The notes beneath the pieces are model-generated. The model had not been told where the DNA came from. It saw only the letters and a list, made by a program, of their open reading frames with translations, and ran no database searches. From Neptuniibacter sp. (GTDB lineage: Bacteria > Pseudomonadota > Gammaproteobacteria > Pseudomonadales > Balneatricaceae), in assembly GCF_024231755.1 (NCBI RefSeq), contig NZ_JAAEQH010000083.1, forward strand, positions 1 through 32,876: a stretch of DNA of 32,876 nt, in the 5' to 3' direction. Positions 8,182 through 17,338 of the stretch are shown here, in pieces. A program made the position numbers and the translations under genes. The first letter of the stretch is position 1, and each line of letters opens with the position of its first letter.

Positions 8182-8224
8182 GGTAACCTTATCTGTGTTC
8201 TCAATTAGTTTACTTTTGGTAACC
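8182..8224. promoter_or_regulatory. paired GGTAACC motifs in mdaB/hxlR spacer
   Basis: The 111-nt divergent spacer contains GGTAACC at 8182-8188 and 8218-8224, exactly 36 bp apart. The second is part of TTAC-N5-GTAA (8210-8222), and a TAC-TAG-GTA palindrome lies at 8167-8175. These are candidate HxlR operators. The assignment rests only on position and symmetry. Confidence 0.45.
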
Positions 8225-8235
8225 AGGCGGAATTT

Positions 8236-8604
8236 ATGGGCTCAGAGACTAAAACCTATGTTGAAACAGATAGTTACGGGCGAAAAAAAGTTATCAACGC
8301 TTGCCTGGAACCCTGCGCTATCGAAAAGGGTATGCGCTTGATAGGTGGAAAATGGACCGGCTCTATTATCTTCCACCTGAAAGACGGCCCTGTCCGCTTC
8401 AATGATCTGACCCGTATGCTCGGTGGAACCAGCAAAAAGATGATCGATCAACGCCTGAAAGAACTGGAAGCCAGAGATATGGTGATCCGCAAAGTACTTA
8501 GCGACCGCCCAATAGCGGTAACTTATGAGTTAACAGAGTTTGGCCGTTCTGCGCTGAAGATTCTGGATGATTTGAGGGTGTGGTCTGAGTCGAATGGGTT
8601 GTAA
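8236..8604 (+). CDS. HxlR family transcriptional regulator
   Basis: 122-residue winged-helix regulator. HxlR hallmarks are [39 protein letters not shown] and the wing VTYELTEFG. Two cysteines (Cys23 and Cys27, in CLEPC) lie just before the first helix, where thiol-sensing HxlR proteins such as YodB/HypR/QorR carry a sensor Cys. Quinone or electrophile sensing with control of the divergent mdaB is therefore a reasonable inference. It is followed by a strong terminator shared with gcvP. Confidence 0.92.
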   Translation: MGSETKTYVETDSYGRKKVINACLEPCAIEKGMRLIGGKWTGSIIFHLKDGPVRFNDLTRMLGGTSKKMIDQRLKELEARDMVIRKVLSDRPIAVTYELTEFGRSALKILDDLRVWSESNGL

Positions 8605-8625
8605 AAGCTAAAAGTTTTAAAGGAT

Positions 8626-8654
8626 AAAAAACGGGCCATCAGGCCCGTTTTTTT
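8626..8654. terminator. bidirectional intrinsic terminator (hxlR / gcvP)
   Basis: An A-tract, then ACGGGCC, loop ATCA, GGCCCGT and a run of seven T (8648-8654). The stem is perfect, with A and T tracts on either side, so it can terminate both the plus-strand hxlR and the minus-strand gcvP. Confidence 0.93.
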
Positions 8655-8682
8655 AGTCAGAGAAGTAGTAGCTCACTACGAA

Positions 8683-11583
8683 TTATTCCGCATAGTCCTC
8701 AACAGGAATACAGCTACAGAACAGGTTACGGTCGCCGTATACATTGTCGATACGGTTAACCGTTGGCCATACTTTGTTAGCTTTCAGGTGCTCTGCCGGG
8801 AAAGCAGCTTTTTCCAGAGTGTATGGGCGATCCCAGTTACCATCGATGATATCTGCCATAGTATGTGGTGCGTTTCTCAGCGGGTTGTTGTCCGCATCGA
8901 TTTCACCTTCCTGAACCTGACGGATCTCTTCACGGATGATGTTCATTGCTTCGATGAAACGATCCAGTTCTGCTTTTGATTCAGACTCGGTTGGTTCGAT
9001 CATTAGCGTGCCTGCCACAGGGAAGGACATAGTTGGTGCGTGGAAGCCAAAGTCCATCAGACGCTTCGCTACATCTTCCTCTGTGATGCCGGATGCTTCC
9101 TTAAGAGGGCGCATATCGATAATACATTCGTGAGCTACGCGATCATTACGGCCTGTGTAAAGAACCGGGAAATCAGCACTCAGTTTCTTGCTCAGGTAGT
9201 TTGCGTTCAGGATCGCATTCTCTGTCGCCGCACGCAGACCTTCACCGCCCATCAGAGCGATGTAAACCCAGGAGATCGGCAGGATTGATGCGCTACCCCA
9301 AGGTGCTGCAGAGACTGCACCGTTTTCTGGATTAGGACCTTCGATCTGCTGTACTGGGTGGTTTGCAACGAATGGTGCCAGGTGCGCTTTAACACCGATT
9401 GGGCCCATACCCGGACCGCCACCACCGTGTGGGATACAGAAAGTTTTGTGAAGGTTCATGTGCGATACGTCAGCACCGATCTCAGCTGGTTGGCTGATTG
9501 CTACCTGAGCGTTCAGGTTTGCGCCGTCCATATAAACCTGACCGCCGTTATCGTGAACGATCTGGCATATCTCGCGGATATCTTCCTCATATACACCGTG
9601 TGTAGATGGGTAAGTGATCATCAGGCAAGACAGGTCATCTTTGTGCTGTTCTGCTTTAGTGCGTAGGTCAGCAACATCAACGTTACCGTTTTCGTCACAT
9701 GCAGTGAGAACAACCTTCATATCTGCCAGAGCAGCAGATGCTGGGTTAGTACCGTGTGCAGACGTTGGGATCAGGCAGATGTTGCGGTGACCATCACCGT
9801 TCGCCTGATGGAATTTACGGATCGCGATCAGACCTGCGTATTCACCTTGTGCACCTGAGTTAGGTTGCATGCAGATCGCATCAAAACCGGTAATCGCTTT
9901 TAGTTGATCTTCCAGTTCAGTAATCAGCTGCTTGTAACCCTGTGCCTGATCCATTGGTGCGAACGGGTGCATTTGTCCGAACTCAGGCCATGTTACCGGG
10001 ATCATCTCAGCGGTTGCGTTCAGCTTCATGGTGCAGGAGCCCAGCGCGATCATGCTGTGCACCAGAGAAACGTCTTTGTTTTCCAGCTGCTTCAGGTAAC
10101 GCAGCATCTCTGTTTCGCTGTGGTAGCTGTTAAATACCGGATGCTGCAGGATTTCAGATTCACGAACCAGAGAAGCAGGGATGGAGCTTGTTCCATTAGC
10201 TGTAATCTCTGCATCAATCGCTTCCAGGTCCAGACCGTGGCCATCGCCCAGAATACAGTTCCACAGGGTGTTGATTACGTCACGGTTAGTGCACTCATCA
10301 CAAGTGATACCCAGCTGCTTGTCGCTGATCTTGCGCAGGTTGATACCTGCATCCAGTGCGTTCTGGTAAGCCTGATCAGCGTTATCCAGATTCAGTGTAA
10401 TGGTATCGAACCAAGTATTGTTCGCTAGTTCTACACCTTTGCTTTGCAGGCCTGTTGCCAGAATGTCTGTCAGGCGGTGGATACGGTTGGCAATAGTTTT
10501 CAGACCTTCTGGACCATGGTAAACCGCGTAGAAAGCGGCCATGTTTGCCAGCAGGACCTGAGCTGTACAGATGTTGGATGTCGCTTTCTCACGGCGGATA
10601 TGCTGTTCACGGGTCTGCATCGCCATACGCAGGGCTTTGTTGCCGCGAGTATCAACAGAAACACCGATAATACGGCCAGGTACAGAACGTTTGTAAGCAT
10701 CACGTGTGGCAAAGAATGCTGCGTGTGGACCACCGTAACCCATCGGTACACCAAAACGCTGTGCAGAACCGAATACTACGTCAGCACCTAGCTCACCTGG
10801 TGATTTCAGGCTTACCAGTGCCATGATGTCAGTAGCTGCACAGAACAGAGCTTTTTTAGCGTGAGTTTTTTCGATCAGGTCTGTGTAATCGTTCAGGTCA
10901 CCAAAGGTGGTTGGGTACTGAACCAGAACACCAAATGGATCGTGCTGGTCGATCAGCTCCGCGACATTACCGACGATTACTTCGTAACCCAGTGGCTCAG
11001 CACGGGTTTCGATGACGCTGATGTTCTGCGGGTGTACATTCTCATCAACCAGGAATACATTAGCTTTCTTGGCTTTGGACATACGCTTACACAGCGTCAT
11101 CGCTTCAGAAGCAGCAGTTGATTCGTCCAATAGGGAAGCGTTTGCCAGATCCAGACCTGTCAGATCCAGAACCATAGTCTGGAAGTTCAGGATCGACTCA
11201 AGGCGGCCCTGAGCTACTTCAGGCTGGTAAGGTGTGTAAGCCGTATACCAACCCGGATTTTCCATCACATTACGCAGAATAACATTCGGCACGATAGTGT
11301 CGGTGTAACCCATGCCGATCATCGATGTGTTAACTTTGTTTTTCTGTGCGACTGATTTCAGGTATGCCAGTACTTCGTCTTCGCTACGACTTCCAGGAAG
11401 ATCAATAGGGGATTCAAGCTGGATGGATTCTGGAACGGTTTGTTCAATCAGTTGGTCCAGACTTTCTGCACCCAGCTCCTGCAGCATTGCTTGCTGCTCT
11501 TCTGCTGATGGGCCGATATGGCGTGCGATGAAAGCGTCTTTTTGCTCCAGAACTGATAGTGGAGCCTGATTCTGTGCCGGCAT
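8683..11583 (-). CDS. gcvP: glycine dehydrogenase (decarboxylating), P protein
   Basis: 966 residues, the usual length of the fused bacterial P protein (E. coli 957). Conserved blocks are FIARHIGPS at the N-terminus, [42 protein letters not shown] and [18 protein letters not shown], where Lys713 is the pyridoxal-phosphate Schiff-base lysine. The enzyme decarboxylates glycine and transfers the aminomethyl group to lipoyl-GcvH. It stands alone: gcvT and gcvH are not in the window, so they must lie elsewhere. I saw no glycine-riboswitch core in the leader. Confidence 0.98.
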   Translation of the reverse strand: MPAQNQAPLSVLEQKDAFIARHIGPSAEEQQAMLQELGAESLDQLIEQTVPESIQLESPIDLPGSRSEDEVLAYLKSVAQKNKVNTSMIGMGYTDTIVPNVILRNVMENPGWYTAYTPYQPEVAQGRLESILNFQTMVLDLTGLDLANASLLDESTAASEAMTLCKRMSKAKKANVFLVDENVHPQNISVIETRAEPLGYEVIVGNVAELIDQHDPFGVLVQYPTTFGDLNDYTDLIEKTHAKKALFCAATDIMALVSLKSPGELGADVVFGSAQRFGVPMGYGGPHAAFFATRDAYKRSVPGRIIGVSVDTRGNKALRMAMQTREQHIRREKATSNICTAQVLLANMAAFYAVYHGPEGLKTIANRIHRLTDILATGLQSKGVELANNTWFDTITLNLDNADQAYQNALDAGINLRKISDKQLGITCDECTNRDVINTLWNCILGDGHGLDLEAIDAEITANGTSSIPASLVRESEILQHPVFNSYHSETEMLRYLKQLENKDVSLVHSMIALGSCTMKLNATAEMIPVTWPEFGQMHPFAPMDQAQGYKQLITELEDQLKAITGFDAICMQPNSGAQGEYAGLIAIRKFHQANGDGHRNICLIPTSAHGTNPASAALADMKVVLTACDENGNVDVADLRTKAEQHKDDLSCLMITYPSTHGVYEEDIREICQIVHDNGGQVYMDGANLNAQVAISQPAEIGADVSHMNLHKTFCIPHGGGGPGMGPIGVKAHLAPFVANHPVQQIEGPNPENGAVSAAPWGSASILPISWVYIALMGGEGLRAATENAILNANYLSKKLSADFPVLYTGRNDRVAHECIIDMRPLKEASGITEEDVAKRLMDFGFHAPTMSFPVAGTLMIEPTESESKAELDRFIEAMNIIREEIRQVQEGEIDADNNPLRNAPHTMADIIDGNWDRPYTLEKAAFPAEHLKANKVWPTVNRIDNVYGDRNLFCSCIPVEDYAE

Positions 11584-11959
11584 CTTAGTGTTACCTGTGA
11601 TCAGTTTATCTATTTAGGTGCCGCTTCACGAGTCGTCAGCCCTCTAAATTGGGGCCTTTCGGGGCTCGCTATTCGGAACCTGCTTGGTGTGCTCAAAAAG
11701 TGCGCTAATCATACCTGTTTTCTGGCAATTTTGTGATAGTAAATTGATAAAAGTTTACTTTAGGAAACTTGTTTTTCTTATCCGCTTCTTGATTCTAGCT
11801 TCAATAAAAAGCCCGTAGACTGTAGAAAAACACTTATATGTGAATTTAATTCATAAATGGTTTGAATATATGTGTATTAATCAATGAGTAGAGCTGGACT
11901 AACATCAATGTAATAGATAATCGCTTTTCTGGATAAGCCTCTTTTTTACAGGTGAGATT
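11584..11959. other. divergent spacer gcvP / HCCA isomerase, 376 bp
   Basis: Non-coding. The gcvP-proximal part contains GC-rich self-complementary stretches (GGGGCC, GGGGCTC and AGCCC around 11638-11670) that could form alternative hairpins in the gcvP leader. The distal part is AT-rich, with a 13-bp palindrome TGAATTTAATTCA at 11841-11853. I found no glycine-riboswitch consensus on the minus strand and no convincing ORF. The promoters of both flanking genes must be here but could not be assigned confidently. Confidence 0.5.
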
Positions 11960-12559
11960 ATGAGTAGCCCAATTGATGTAACCCTGTTCTTTAATTTCCG
12001 TAGCCCGTACTGCTATCTGGCCAGCAAAACGCTGTGGCCGATTGTTGATGATTATGATGTGAATCTAGTTTGGAAGCCTGTAGGTGGTTGGGATCTGCGC
12101 TCATCACCTGAGCGAGCGCAGAAAAAGATTCCAATTGCACGGCAGGATCTGGCACGGTTTGCCCGCCGTTTAAACGTGCCTGTTACCCCGCCTCCTAAAG
12201 AGACTGAACCAACACTTGCCGGTCAGCTTTCACTTTTCGCTGAAGAAAAAGGTGTTTTACGGGCCTTTATTACTGAAGTGATGGCTGCGGAGTGGGGCGA
12301 AGGGAAGAACATTGGCGATCCAGAAGTTTTACTAGAGGTTGGCGCATCGATTGGACTTGATCGAGATGAGATGAAATCTGTTCTTCGGGATGAAAAGTAT
12401 CTGGACCAATTGCAGGCAAATGCTAAAGAAGCAGAAGATCTGGGTGTAGTGGGGGTTCCGACCTTTGTAATTGGAGATCAGATCTTCTGGGGACAGGATC
12501 GAATAGATTTTGTACTCGAGGAACTAGAGATGCTTACTTCGTCGGCAACCAAAGATTGA
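11960..12559 (+). CDS. DsbA-family 2-hydroxychromene-2-carboxylate isomerase-like protein
   Basis: 199 residues with the HCCA-isomerase/kappa-GST layout. The N-terminal thioredoxin-fold strand FFNFRSPYCYLA has Ser15 at the position that stabilises the GSH thiolate. An inserted helical domain follows, then the C-terminal GVVGVPTFVIGDQIFWGQDRI with the cis-Pro loop VPTF. Characterised members isomerise 2-hydroxychromene-2-carboxylate in naphthalene breakdown, but no ring-degradation genes are nearby, so a general GSH-dependent isomerase or reductase role is likelier. It forms a two-gene unit with the following GST (10-nt gap). Confidence 0.88.
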   Translation: MSSPIDVTLFFNFRSPYCYLASKTLWPIVDDYDVNLVWKPVGGWDLRSSPERAQKKIPIARQDLARFARRLNVPVTPPPKETEPTLAGQLSLFAEEKGVLRAFITEVMAAEWGEGKNIGDPEVLLEVGASIGLDRDEMKSVLRDEKYLDQLQANAKEAEDLGVVGVPTFVIGDQIFWGQDRIDFVLEELEMLTSSATKD

Positions 12560-12569
12560 GGGTTGAGGC

Positions 12570-13163
12570 ATGATATTGTTTGATAAACCCGAATGTCCTT
12601 TTTGCTGGAAAGTCCGTCTGACTTTAACTGAGTTAGGTGTGGATTTTGAGTTGCGCAACTATCTAGCTCCTTATCAGGAGGATATCTGGAGACCGCTAAC
12701 ACCAAATCAAACGGTGCCGGTTTTAGTCACCGATGATGGTGTGATCTATGAGTCAGATGTGATTCTTGAATACCTTGAGGATCTGACGGCTAAGTTGCTA
12801 CCTGAATCAATTGATGAGCGGCTTAAAGCCCGCCTTATTAATAAATACAGTGATACTAAGATCGGTGCTGGTTTACGTGAAGTGATTTTTGAAAAACGAG
12901 ATAAACCTGAATCCGAGTGGGATTGGCAGCGGATCAATTCCGGAATCCATACCTTTTTTTCAAGGCTCCCTTTCTTAGAAGAAAAATTGGATGGGCAGGA
13001 GTACTTCACTTCTCAATATTCGCTGCCAGAAGCGGCGCTCACTGCACGTTTTGCGCTGGCAGAAGCCTATGGGGTAGAGATCCCTGAACAATTCCCTGGA
13101 TTACGGGATTGGTTTAGTCGAATGAAGCTTCGTGCGAGCTTTCAGCAAACTGCTCCTTGGTAA
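12570..13163 (+). CDS. glutathione S-transferase family protein with CPFC motif
   Basis: 197 residues. The N-terminal glutaredoxin-like domain starts MILFDKPECPFCWKVR, giving a CPFC dithiol (Cys9/Cys12) rather than the Tyr/Ser of ordinary GSTs. NQTVPVLV (cis-Pro) and YESDVILEYLEDL (GSH binding) follow, with an all-helical C-terminal domain. The layout resembles SspA/GrxB-like or omega-type GSTs that act as thiol reductases; which subfamily is uncertain. A GAGG ribosome-binding site precedes the ATG, and the 10-nt gap shows coupling to the upstream HCCA-isomerase gene. Confidence 0.85.
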   Translation: MILFDKPECPFCWKVRLTLTELGVDFELRNYLAPYQEDIWRPLTPNQTVPVLVTDDGVIYESDVILEYLEDLTAKLLPESIDERLKARLINKYSDTKIGAGLREVIFEKRDKPESEWDWQRINSGIHTFFSRLPFLEEKLDGQEYFTSQYSLPEAALTARFALAEAYGVEIPEQFPGLRDWFSRMKLRASFQQTAPW

Positions 13164-13278
13164 ATCGTAACAGTGTTGCTGCGACAACTTGCCGCGCGAC
13201 ACTGTGTCACATCCCGATAATCTCGTTTTCTCATTAGAATCTGCACCAATTTTAGAGTTTGCTAATTAAAGGTGCAGT

Positions 13279-15279
13279 GTGAAAAAACAGATCCTTTCCC
13301 TTGCTGTCTCAGCAATCATTGCAGATGTGGCTATTGCCGGTCATGACGATCAGAATCTTGTTATCGAGATCAACCGTGGTTTACCCCAGTTGGAAACAGC
13401 GATCCGGGAAACCACTACAGGTGTTAAAGCCTCCCCGGTTTCTGATGGTGGTGAACTGTTGCAAAGCCTGACCGGTGTTTCTGCCATTCGCATGGGGGGG
13501 CGAGCACTTGATCCAGTGATTCGTGGACAGAAGGAAACACAGCTGAATATCTTATTGGATGGTGGCTACATCCATGGTGGTTGTCCAAACCGAATGGACC
13601 CACCCACAGCATACACCTCTGTAGATAGTTATGATCGTGTCACTGTGATCAAGGGCAACCGTACTGTTGTGTACGGCGGTGGTGGTTCCGGTGGTACGGT
13701 CCTGTTTGAACGTGATTGGCCGATGATTGATGAAAAAGGTTACAACGTTGATCTGGCGGGTAGCTATCGTGGTAACTTTGAACAGTGGGAGTTAGGGGCT
13801 GATCTTGTAGCGGGTAATGACGATGGTTATATCCGTTTTATCGCTCATGAAGGTGAGTCTGAAAACTACGATGATGGTAATGGCAATGAGGTCGAATCAA
13901 AGTATGACAGCCAGTCCAATGCTATTCTTGGCGGTATCCGTTTAGGCGATAACACAACACTGCAGGCCAGCTTTGAAAAAGCTGATGAAGAGGATGTGCT
14001 ATTTCCAGGGGCGCAGATGGATAGCCCTTATGCAGATGCTGAAAATAGCCGTATCAAGCTGGAACACCAATTCACTAAGGGAGCCTTACGCCAGCTAAAG
14101 ATTGAGGCTTATCAGTCGGACGTTATTCACTTGATGGATAATGCCAAGATGACCTCTCCATCCTCCTCCGATACAGATGGCTTACGTATTGTTGTTGATG
14201 CTAATGCTGCTGAGATCGACTGGACCTTTGGTGCTGACCTGCAGAAGAATGACCGTGATGCAGTGGCATATATGGTTTCCAACGGTATGAGCGCTTTCAG
14301 CCAGTGGCCTGGGGTTGAAATCGACCAGTCCGGCCTGTTTGTTGAGGGTGAAAAATCCGTTGGTAAAGATGATGTGGTTAAAGCGGGACTGCGTTATGAC
14401 CGGATCAAGGCTAGCGCGTCACGTGCAGGTGAAACCTTCGGCATGATGATGGGAGCACATACACCTCTATCCCAATACACCAGCTACTACGGTGTAACTG
14501 ATACCGACAGTACCGAGAACAATGTGGGTGGATTTGCATCTTGGACTCACCGTTTCAACGATCAGTACACAGTTGAAACCACTCTTTCAAGAAGTGTGCG
14601 TACAGCTGATGCTACTGAGCGTTATATTGCTAAGAATCCGATGATGGGTACTGATTGGATCGGTAATCCACAGATCGATCCAGAAAAGCATCATCAGATT
14701 GAAGCGGTATTTGCCAGTAGTGGTGATAACCTGAACTGGTCGGTGACAGGGTGGTATAACCGGGTTAATGATTACATTCTGCGTTACAACACCGGAAGTG
14801 CCGATCTATACAAAAATGTGGATGCACAACTTTATGGTATCGAAGCGGAAGCGAATTATCAGCTAAGCGATAGCTTGAGCCTGGCAACTGCACTTGCTTG
14901 GTTAAAAGGTAAAAACAAGGATGATGGAACTCACCTGTCCCGTATCTCACCTCTGGAGTTAAACACCTCTTTGGATTACAGCAAGCAACAGTGGAAACTG
15001 GGTGCTGAGTGGAAGCTGGTAGCTGAACAGAATGATGTCTGCCTGAGCTCTGATGCCTGCGGCGGACAAGATGTTCGTCAAACACCTGGCTACGGTATCG
15101 TGAATCTGCATGGTGAGTATGCTTCTAAATCAGGCGTGGTTGTCGCTATGGGAGTCGATAACCTGTTTGATAAGGCTTATACGCTGCATGAGAGTCGTGA
15201 TTATGTTCTGGATAGTGGTCCTGTGCAGGTAACTGAGCCAGGGCAGAATATCTGGGTTCGGTTGAGTGCTAAGTTCTGA
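13279..15279 (+). CDS. oprC: TonB-dependent copper receptor (OprC/NosA type)
   Basis: 666 residues: signal peptide (1-20, cut after AIA), plug domain (about 30-150) and 22-strand barrel ending in VRLSAKF. The diagnostic plug segment GGCPNRMDPPTAY carries the CxxxM copper-binding pair of OprC (Cys102, Met106). The barrel pair His-x-Met of OprC is also kept as His284-Leu-Met286 (IHLMDN). Extra Met-rich patches occur at 389-391 and 455-456. It imports Cu across the outer membrane with TonB energy, and in NosA-type relatives supplies nitrous oxide reductase. The N-terminal stretch before the plug is short, and I could not identify a clear TonB box. Confidence 0.93.
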   Translation: MKKQILSLAVSAIIADVAIAGHDDQNLVIEINRGLPQLETAIRETTTGVKASPVSDGGELLQSLTGVSAIRMGGRALDPVIRGQKETQLNILLDGGYIHGGCPNRMDPPTAYTSVDSYDRVTVIKGNRTVVYGGGGSGGTVLFERDWPMIDEKGYNVDLAGSYRGNFEQWELGADLVAGNDDGYIRFIAHEGESENYDDGNGNEVESKYDSQSNAILGGIRLGDNTTLQASFEKADEEDVLFPGAQMDSPYADAENSRIKLEHQFTKGALRQLKIEAYQSDVIHLMDNAKMTSPSSSDTDGLRIVVDANAAEIDWTFGADLQKNDRDAVAYMVSNGMSAFSQWPGVEIDQSGLFVEGEKSVGKDDVVKAGLRYDRIKASASRAGETFGMMMGAHTPLSQYTSYYGVTDTDSTENNVGGFASWTHRFNDQYTVETTLSRSVRTADATERYIAKNPMMGTDWIGNPQIDPEKHHQIEAVFASSGDNLNWSVTGWYNRVNDYILRYNTGSADLYKNVDAQLYGIEAEANYQLSDSLSLATALAWLKGKNKDDGTHLSRISPLELNTSLDYSKQQWKLGAEWKLVAEQNDVCLSSDACGGQDVRQTPGYGIVNLHGEYASKSGVVVAMGVDNLFDKAYTLHESRDYVLDSGPVQVTEPGQNIWVRLSAKF

Positions 15280-15300
15280 TTTAAGATTCTACTGATAGTT

Positions 15301-15360
15301 TTGTGGGAGGTTGCCCCTAGCGGAGTTTGATTTCTCTTAAGGCTAGGGGCTCTCCCACAA
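15301..15360. repeat. long imperfect inverted repeat (REP-like / bidirectional terminator)
   Basis: TTGTGGGAG (15301-15309) plus GCCCCTAGC (15313-15321) pair with GCTAGGGGC (15342-15350) and CTCCCACAA (15352-15360). The result is two perfect 9-bp stems separated by a small asymmetric bulge, with a 20-nt loop. It lies in the convergent gap between oprC and the LpxR gene. The GTGGGAG/CTCCCAC outer arms resemble pseudomonad-type REP sequences. Confidence 0.72.
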
Positions 15361-15370
15361 TGTAAAGCGA

Positions 15371-16417
15371 TTACAAACTATAGGAATAAGTCAGGCTGAG
15401 AGAACCGAAAGAGTGCCCATCTCCTTGGCCTTTAAACTCTTTGCTACGGTGAACCCGAGCGAATGAGACCTTCCAACCGTGGTAAAGTGCGGCAACACCA
15501 AAAGCCGTTTCACCTACCAGCGCCTCTTTACCGATAGAGTGGCTGTCTCGGAAGGTATTTCCATCCAGAAATATATCGTGCAGTACCCAACGGCCATCCA
15601 TTGAAATAAAAGCATGAACGCCCAGATTATTATTACGACTGCCGCGCTGATAACGGCCGTCACCTAAACCGGGTGCACTGTTATCACCTCCACTTCGCAG
15701 AGCTGATGTGCCGAAATCTTGTGGTAGGTGCCAACCGAAGCGGAACTCTGCTCCTCCATTGAGATAAGTAGCCACATTACCCAGGCTAGCTCCAGCATGC
15801 AGAATCGTGTCGTATTCCAGTAGAGGAGTTAGATAACCTTTACTGATACGGTTCTTATGCTCATAAACCAGTTGGAATCCGGGCTCATTCTTTAGCTGAT
15901 TATCCCAGCCATTGAATTTTCTAAACCCGCGCAGATCATGAACGGCATCCTGTGCTTGTTCCCCTAACGCCCAAGGTCCAACAACACCCAGACTGAGTTC
16001 AGCAGTGTTCATTTTGTTTTTTGTACGGCTGTGATAAGCAACACTGCCGTACAGCCAGGCAGCATAGGGACGGTCATTAGGGTCGACATCGAAACGGTCA
16101 ATATCTTCCGGGGTATAGATCTGCTGACCGATACTCAGAACCAGATTACGTTGGATACTTTTATCGCTCTCATCTTTTGGATCAAATAGAGGCAAATAGC
16201 TGTTAAGTTCTCGGCTCCATTCAGGCAGACGTTCATCGTTAAGATAACTATCCACGTTTGGTGAAACCCAGGATGCGCGGATACCGTTGGTATAGTTCTG
16301 ATCGGTTTCTGAAAACAGGTCGTTTTCAAAATAGAGATTTAGTGTCCAGGGGGCTTCATCCGCTGTGGCCTGAATCGAGATTAGACTAAGTAGAAAAGCA
16401 GAAGTTAATCTGCTCAC
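15371..16417 (-). CDS. lpxR: LpxR family lipid A 3'-O-deacylase-like outer membrane protein
   Basis: 348 residues with a signal peptide (about 1-19, ATA|DEAPW). LpxR/DUF2219 hallmarks are LYFENDLFSETDQNYTNG near the N-terminus (Asn32, Asp33) and GVVGPWALGEQAQDAVH followed by GWDNQLKNEPG (His160, Glu178). These match the catalytic Asn/Asp/His/Glu residues known from Salmonella LpxR. A C-terminal beta strand ends LSLTYSYSL. Predicted to be an outer-membrane beta-barrel that removes the 3'-acyloxyacyl group of lipid A. It overlaps the preceding DsbB-like gene by 4 nt, so the two are translationally coupled at the end of the ydbH operon. Confidence 0.88.
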   Translation of the reverse strand: MSRLTSAFLLSLISIQATADEAPWTLNLYFENDLFSETDQNYTNGIRASWVSPNVDSYLNDERLPEWSRELNSYLPLFDPKDESDKSIQRNLVLSIGQQIYTPEDIDRFDVDPNDRPYAAWLYGSVAYHSRTKNKMNTAELSLGVVGPWALGEQAQDAVHDLRGFRKFNGWDNQLKNEPGFQLVYEHKNRISKGYLTPLLEYDTILHAGASLGNVATYLNGGAEFRFGWHLPQDFGTSALRSGGDNSAPGLGDGRYQRGSRNNNLGVHAFISMDGRWVLHDIFLDGNTFRDSHSIGKEALVGETAFGVAALYHGWKVSFARVHRSKEFKGQGDGHSFGSLSLTYSYSL

Positions 16418-16950
16418 AGAAACAGGCCTTCAGGGCGTTCTTTTTTAAGCAGCATCTTCCAGCAAAGCAGGAAAAGCATAAGAAATAGGAAGAGACTTTG
16501 TTCAGCAAAACCAACAGGTATTGCGGGTAGAGCTTCAGCAGTGCAGTTACTGGAAAGGCTAAACAGAAGTTCTAGCTTACCAACAATGCTTTGTTGCGTA
16601 GCCATTAGCTGTTCAAAGGGTAGCTGACACATGTTTTGTAGGCTGCCATCTATCTGTTCCGGTTGGGACTGAACCCAGAGATGATATACGGCAGCCCCTA
16701 AACCAGAACAGACGACAAGCAGATTTATAAAACTGTAGAAACGTTGCCCAGAAACGCCTGGGTTATGTATCAAGGCGATAAAGAACAGGCCTGTACAGAT
16801 CAGAATTATTAAACGGATAAGGGATGAAAGAGGACTGATAAGATCGGTAGATCCAGTCTGGAGACTGAGTACTATATAAATCAGCGCAGATAAACTGCAG
16901 AGAAAGCCGAGAGCATTCAAGCGTCGATAAACAGGGTTCTTATTAGCCAT
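16414..16950 (-). CDS. DsbB-like membrane protein lacking the CxxC pair
   Basis: 178 residues with four hydrophobic helices (about 12-30, 42-62, 72-93, 148-168) and a long loop between TM3 and TM4, the DsbB topology. The large loop keeps two cysteines (Cys108 in NMCQLP and Cys136 in SSNCTAEA), corresponding to the DsbA-facing pair of DsbB. The motif AAVYHLW after TM3 also fits. The quinone-facing CxxC pair is absent: DsbB has C-P-L-C followed by Arg four residues on, and here the same place reads S39-P-L-S42 with Arg46. Identification as a DsbB relative is inferred. The likely function is non-canonical or regulatory. It lies between ydbL and lpxR in the operon. Confidence 0.68.
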   Translation of the reverse strand: MANKNPVYRRLNALGFLCSLSALIYIVLSLQTGSTDLISPLSSLIRLIILICTGLFFIALIHNPGVSGQRFYSFINLLVVCSGLGAAVYHLWVQSQPEQIDGSLQNMCQLPFEQLMATQQSIVGKLELLFSLSSNCTAEALPAIPVGFAEQSLFLFLMLFLLCWKMLLKKERPEGLFL

Positions 16951-16982
16951 TCTGCTCTCTTACTTATTCTGTAATGAATTGC

Positions 16983-17327
16983 TTATTTTTTCTGCCACTT
17001 GCCATTTTGTAGCTGAATGAAATGGCCTGATGGTGCTCGTTCCTGCAGTCGTTGCCCCATGCGTATCTCAAAGACACTACGTTCAACACCTGCTTTACTC
17101 GCACCTTTAACATAAGCGGAGCGACGTTTGCTATTGATGTCATCTACCAGTTTACGTAAGTCTGCTTTCGGTGCTGATGTAACAATACCCAGATAGCCGT
17201 TAGAGCGTTCTCCAATCAGACCTTGAGCTTTGGCATCATCCTTTGAGATGGCCCAGGCTGGAGCTGCAATAAGGGAGAAAACGAGTGCAAACAGGGTAAG
17301 TAAGTTACGAATTTTGTTTTTCATCAC
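16983..17327 (-). CDS. ydbL: YdbL family (DUF1318) periplasmic protein
   Basis: 114 residues with a signal peptide (cleavage near APAWA|ISKDDA). The mature part shows the family pattern AKAQGLIGERSNGYLGIV, then INSKRRSAYVKGA, ending in GHFIQLQNGKWQKK. In E. coli ydbH-ynbE-ydbL form one operon. YdbL is proposed to modulate the YdbH-YnbE intermembrane bridge. Here the order is the same, with an 11-nt gap from ynbE. The role is inferred from this conserved synteny. Confidence 0.92.
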   Translation of the reverse strand: MMKNKIRNLLTLFALVFSLIAAPAWAISKDDAKAQGLIGERSNGYLGIVTSAPKADLRKLVDDINSKRRSAYVKGASKAGVERSVFEIRMGQRLQERAPSGHFIQLQNGKWQKK

Positions 17328-17338
17328 GTGTATCTCCC

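Noticed and set aside
9904-10428. 174-codon open frame opposite gcvP
   Set aside because: It is antisense to strongly conserved GcvP coding sequence, has no recognisable domain and an unlikely composition.
11584-11760. Glycine riboswitch in the gcvP leader
   Set aside because: No conserved aptamer core was found on the minus strand; only GC-rich self-complementary stretches are present.
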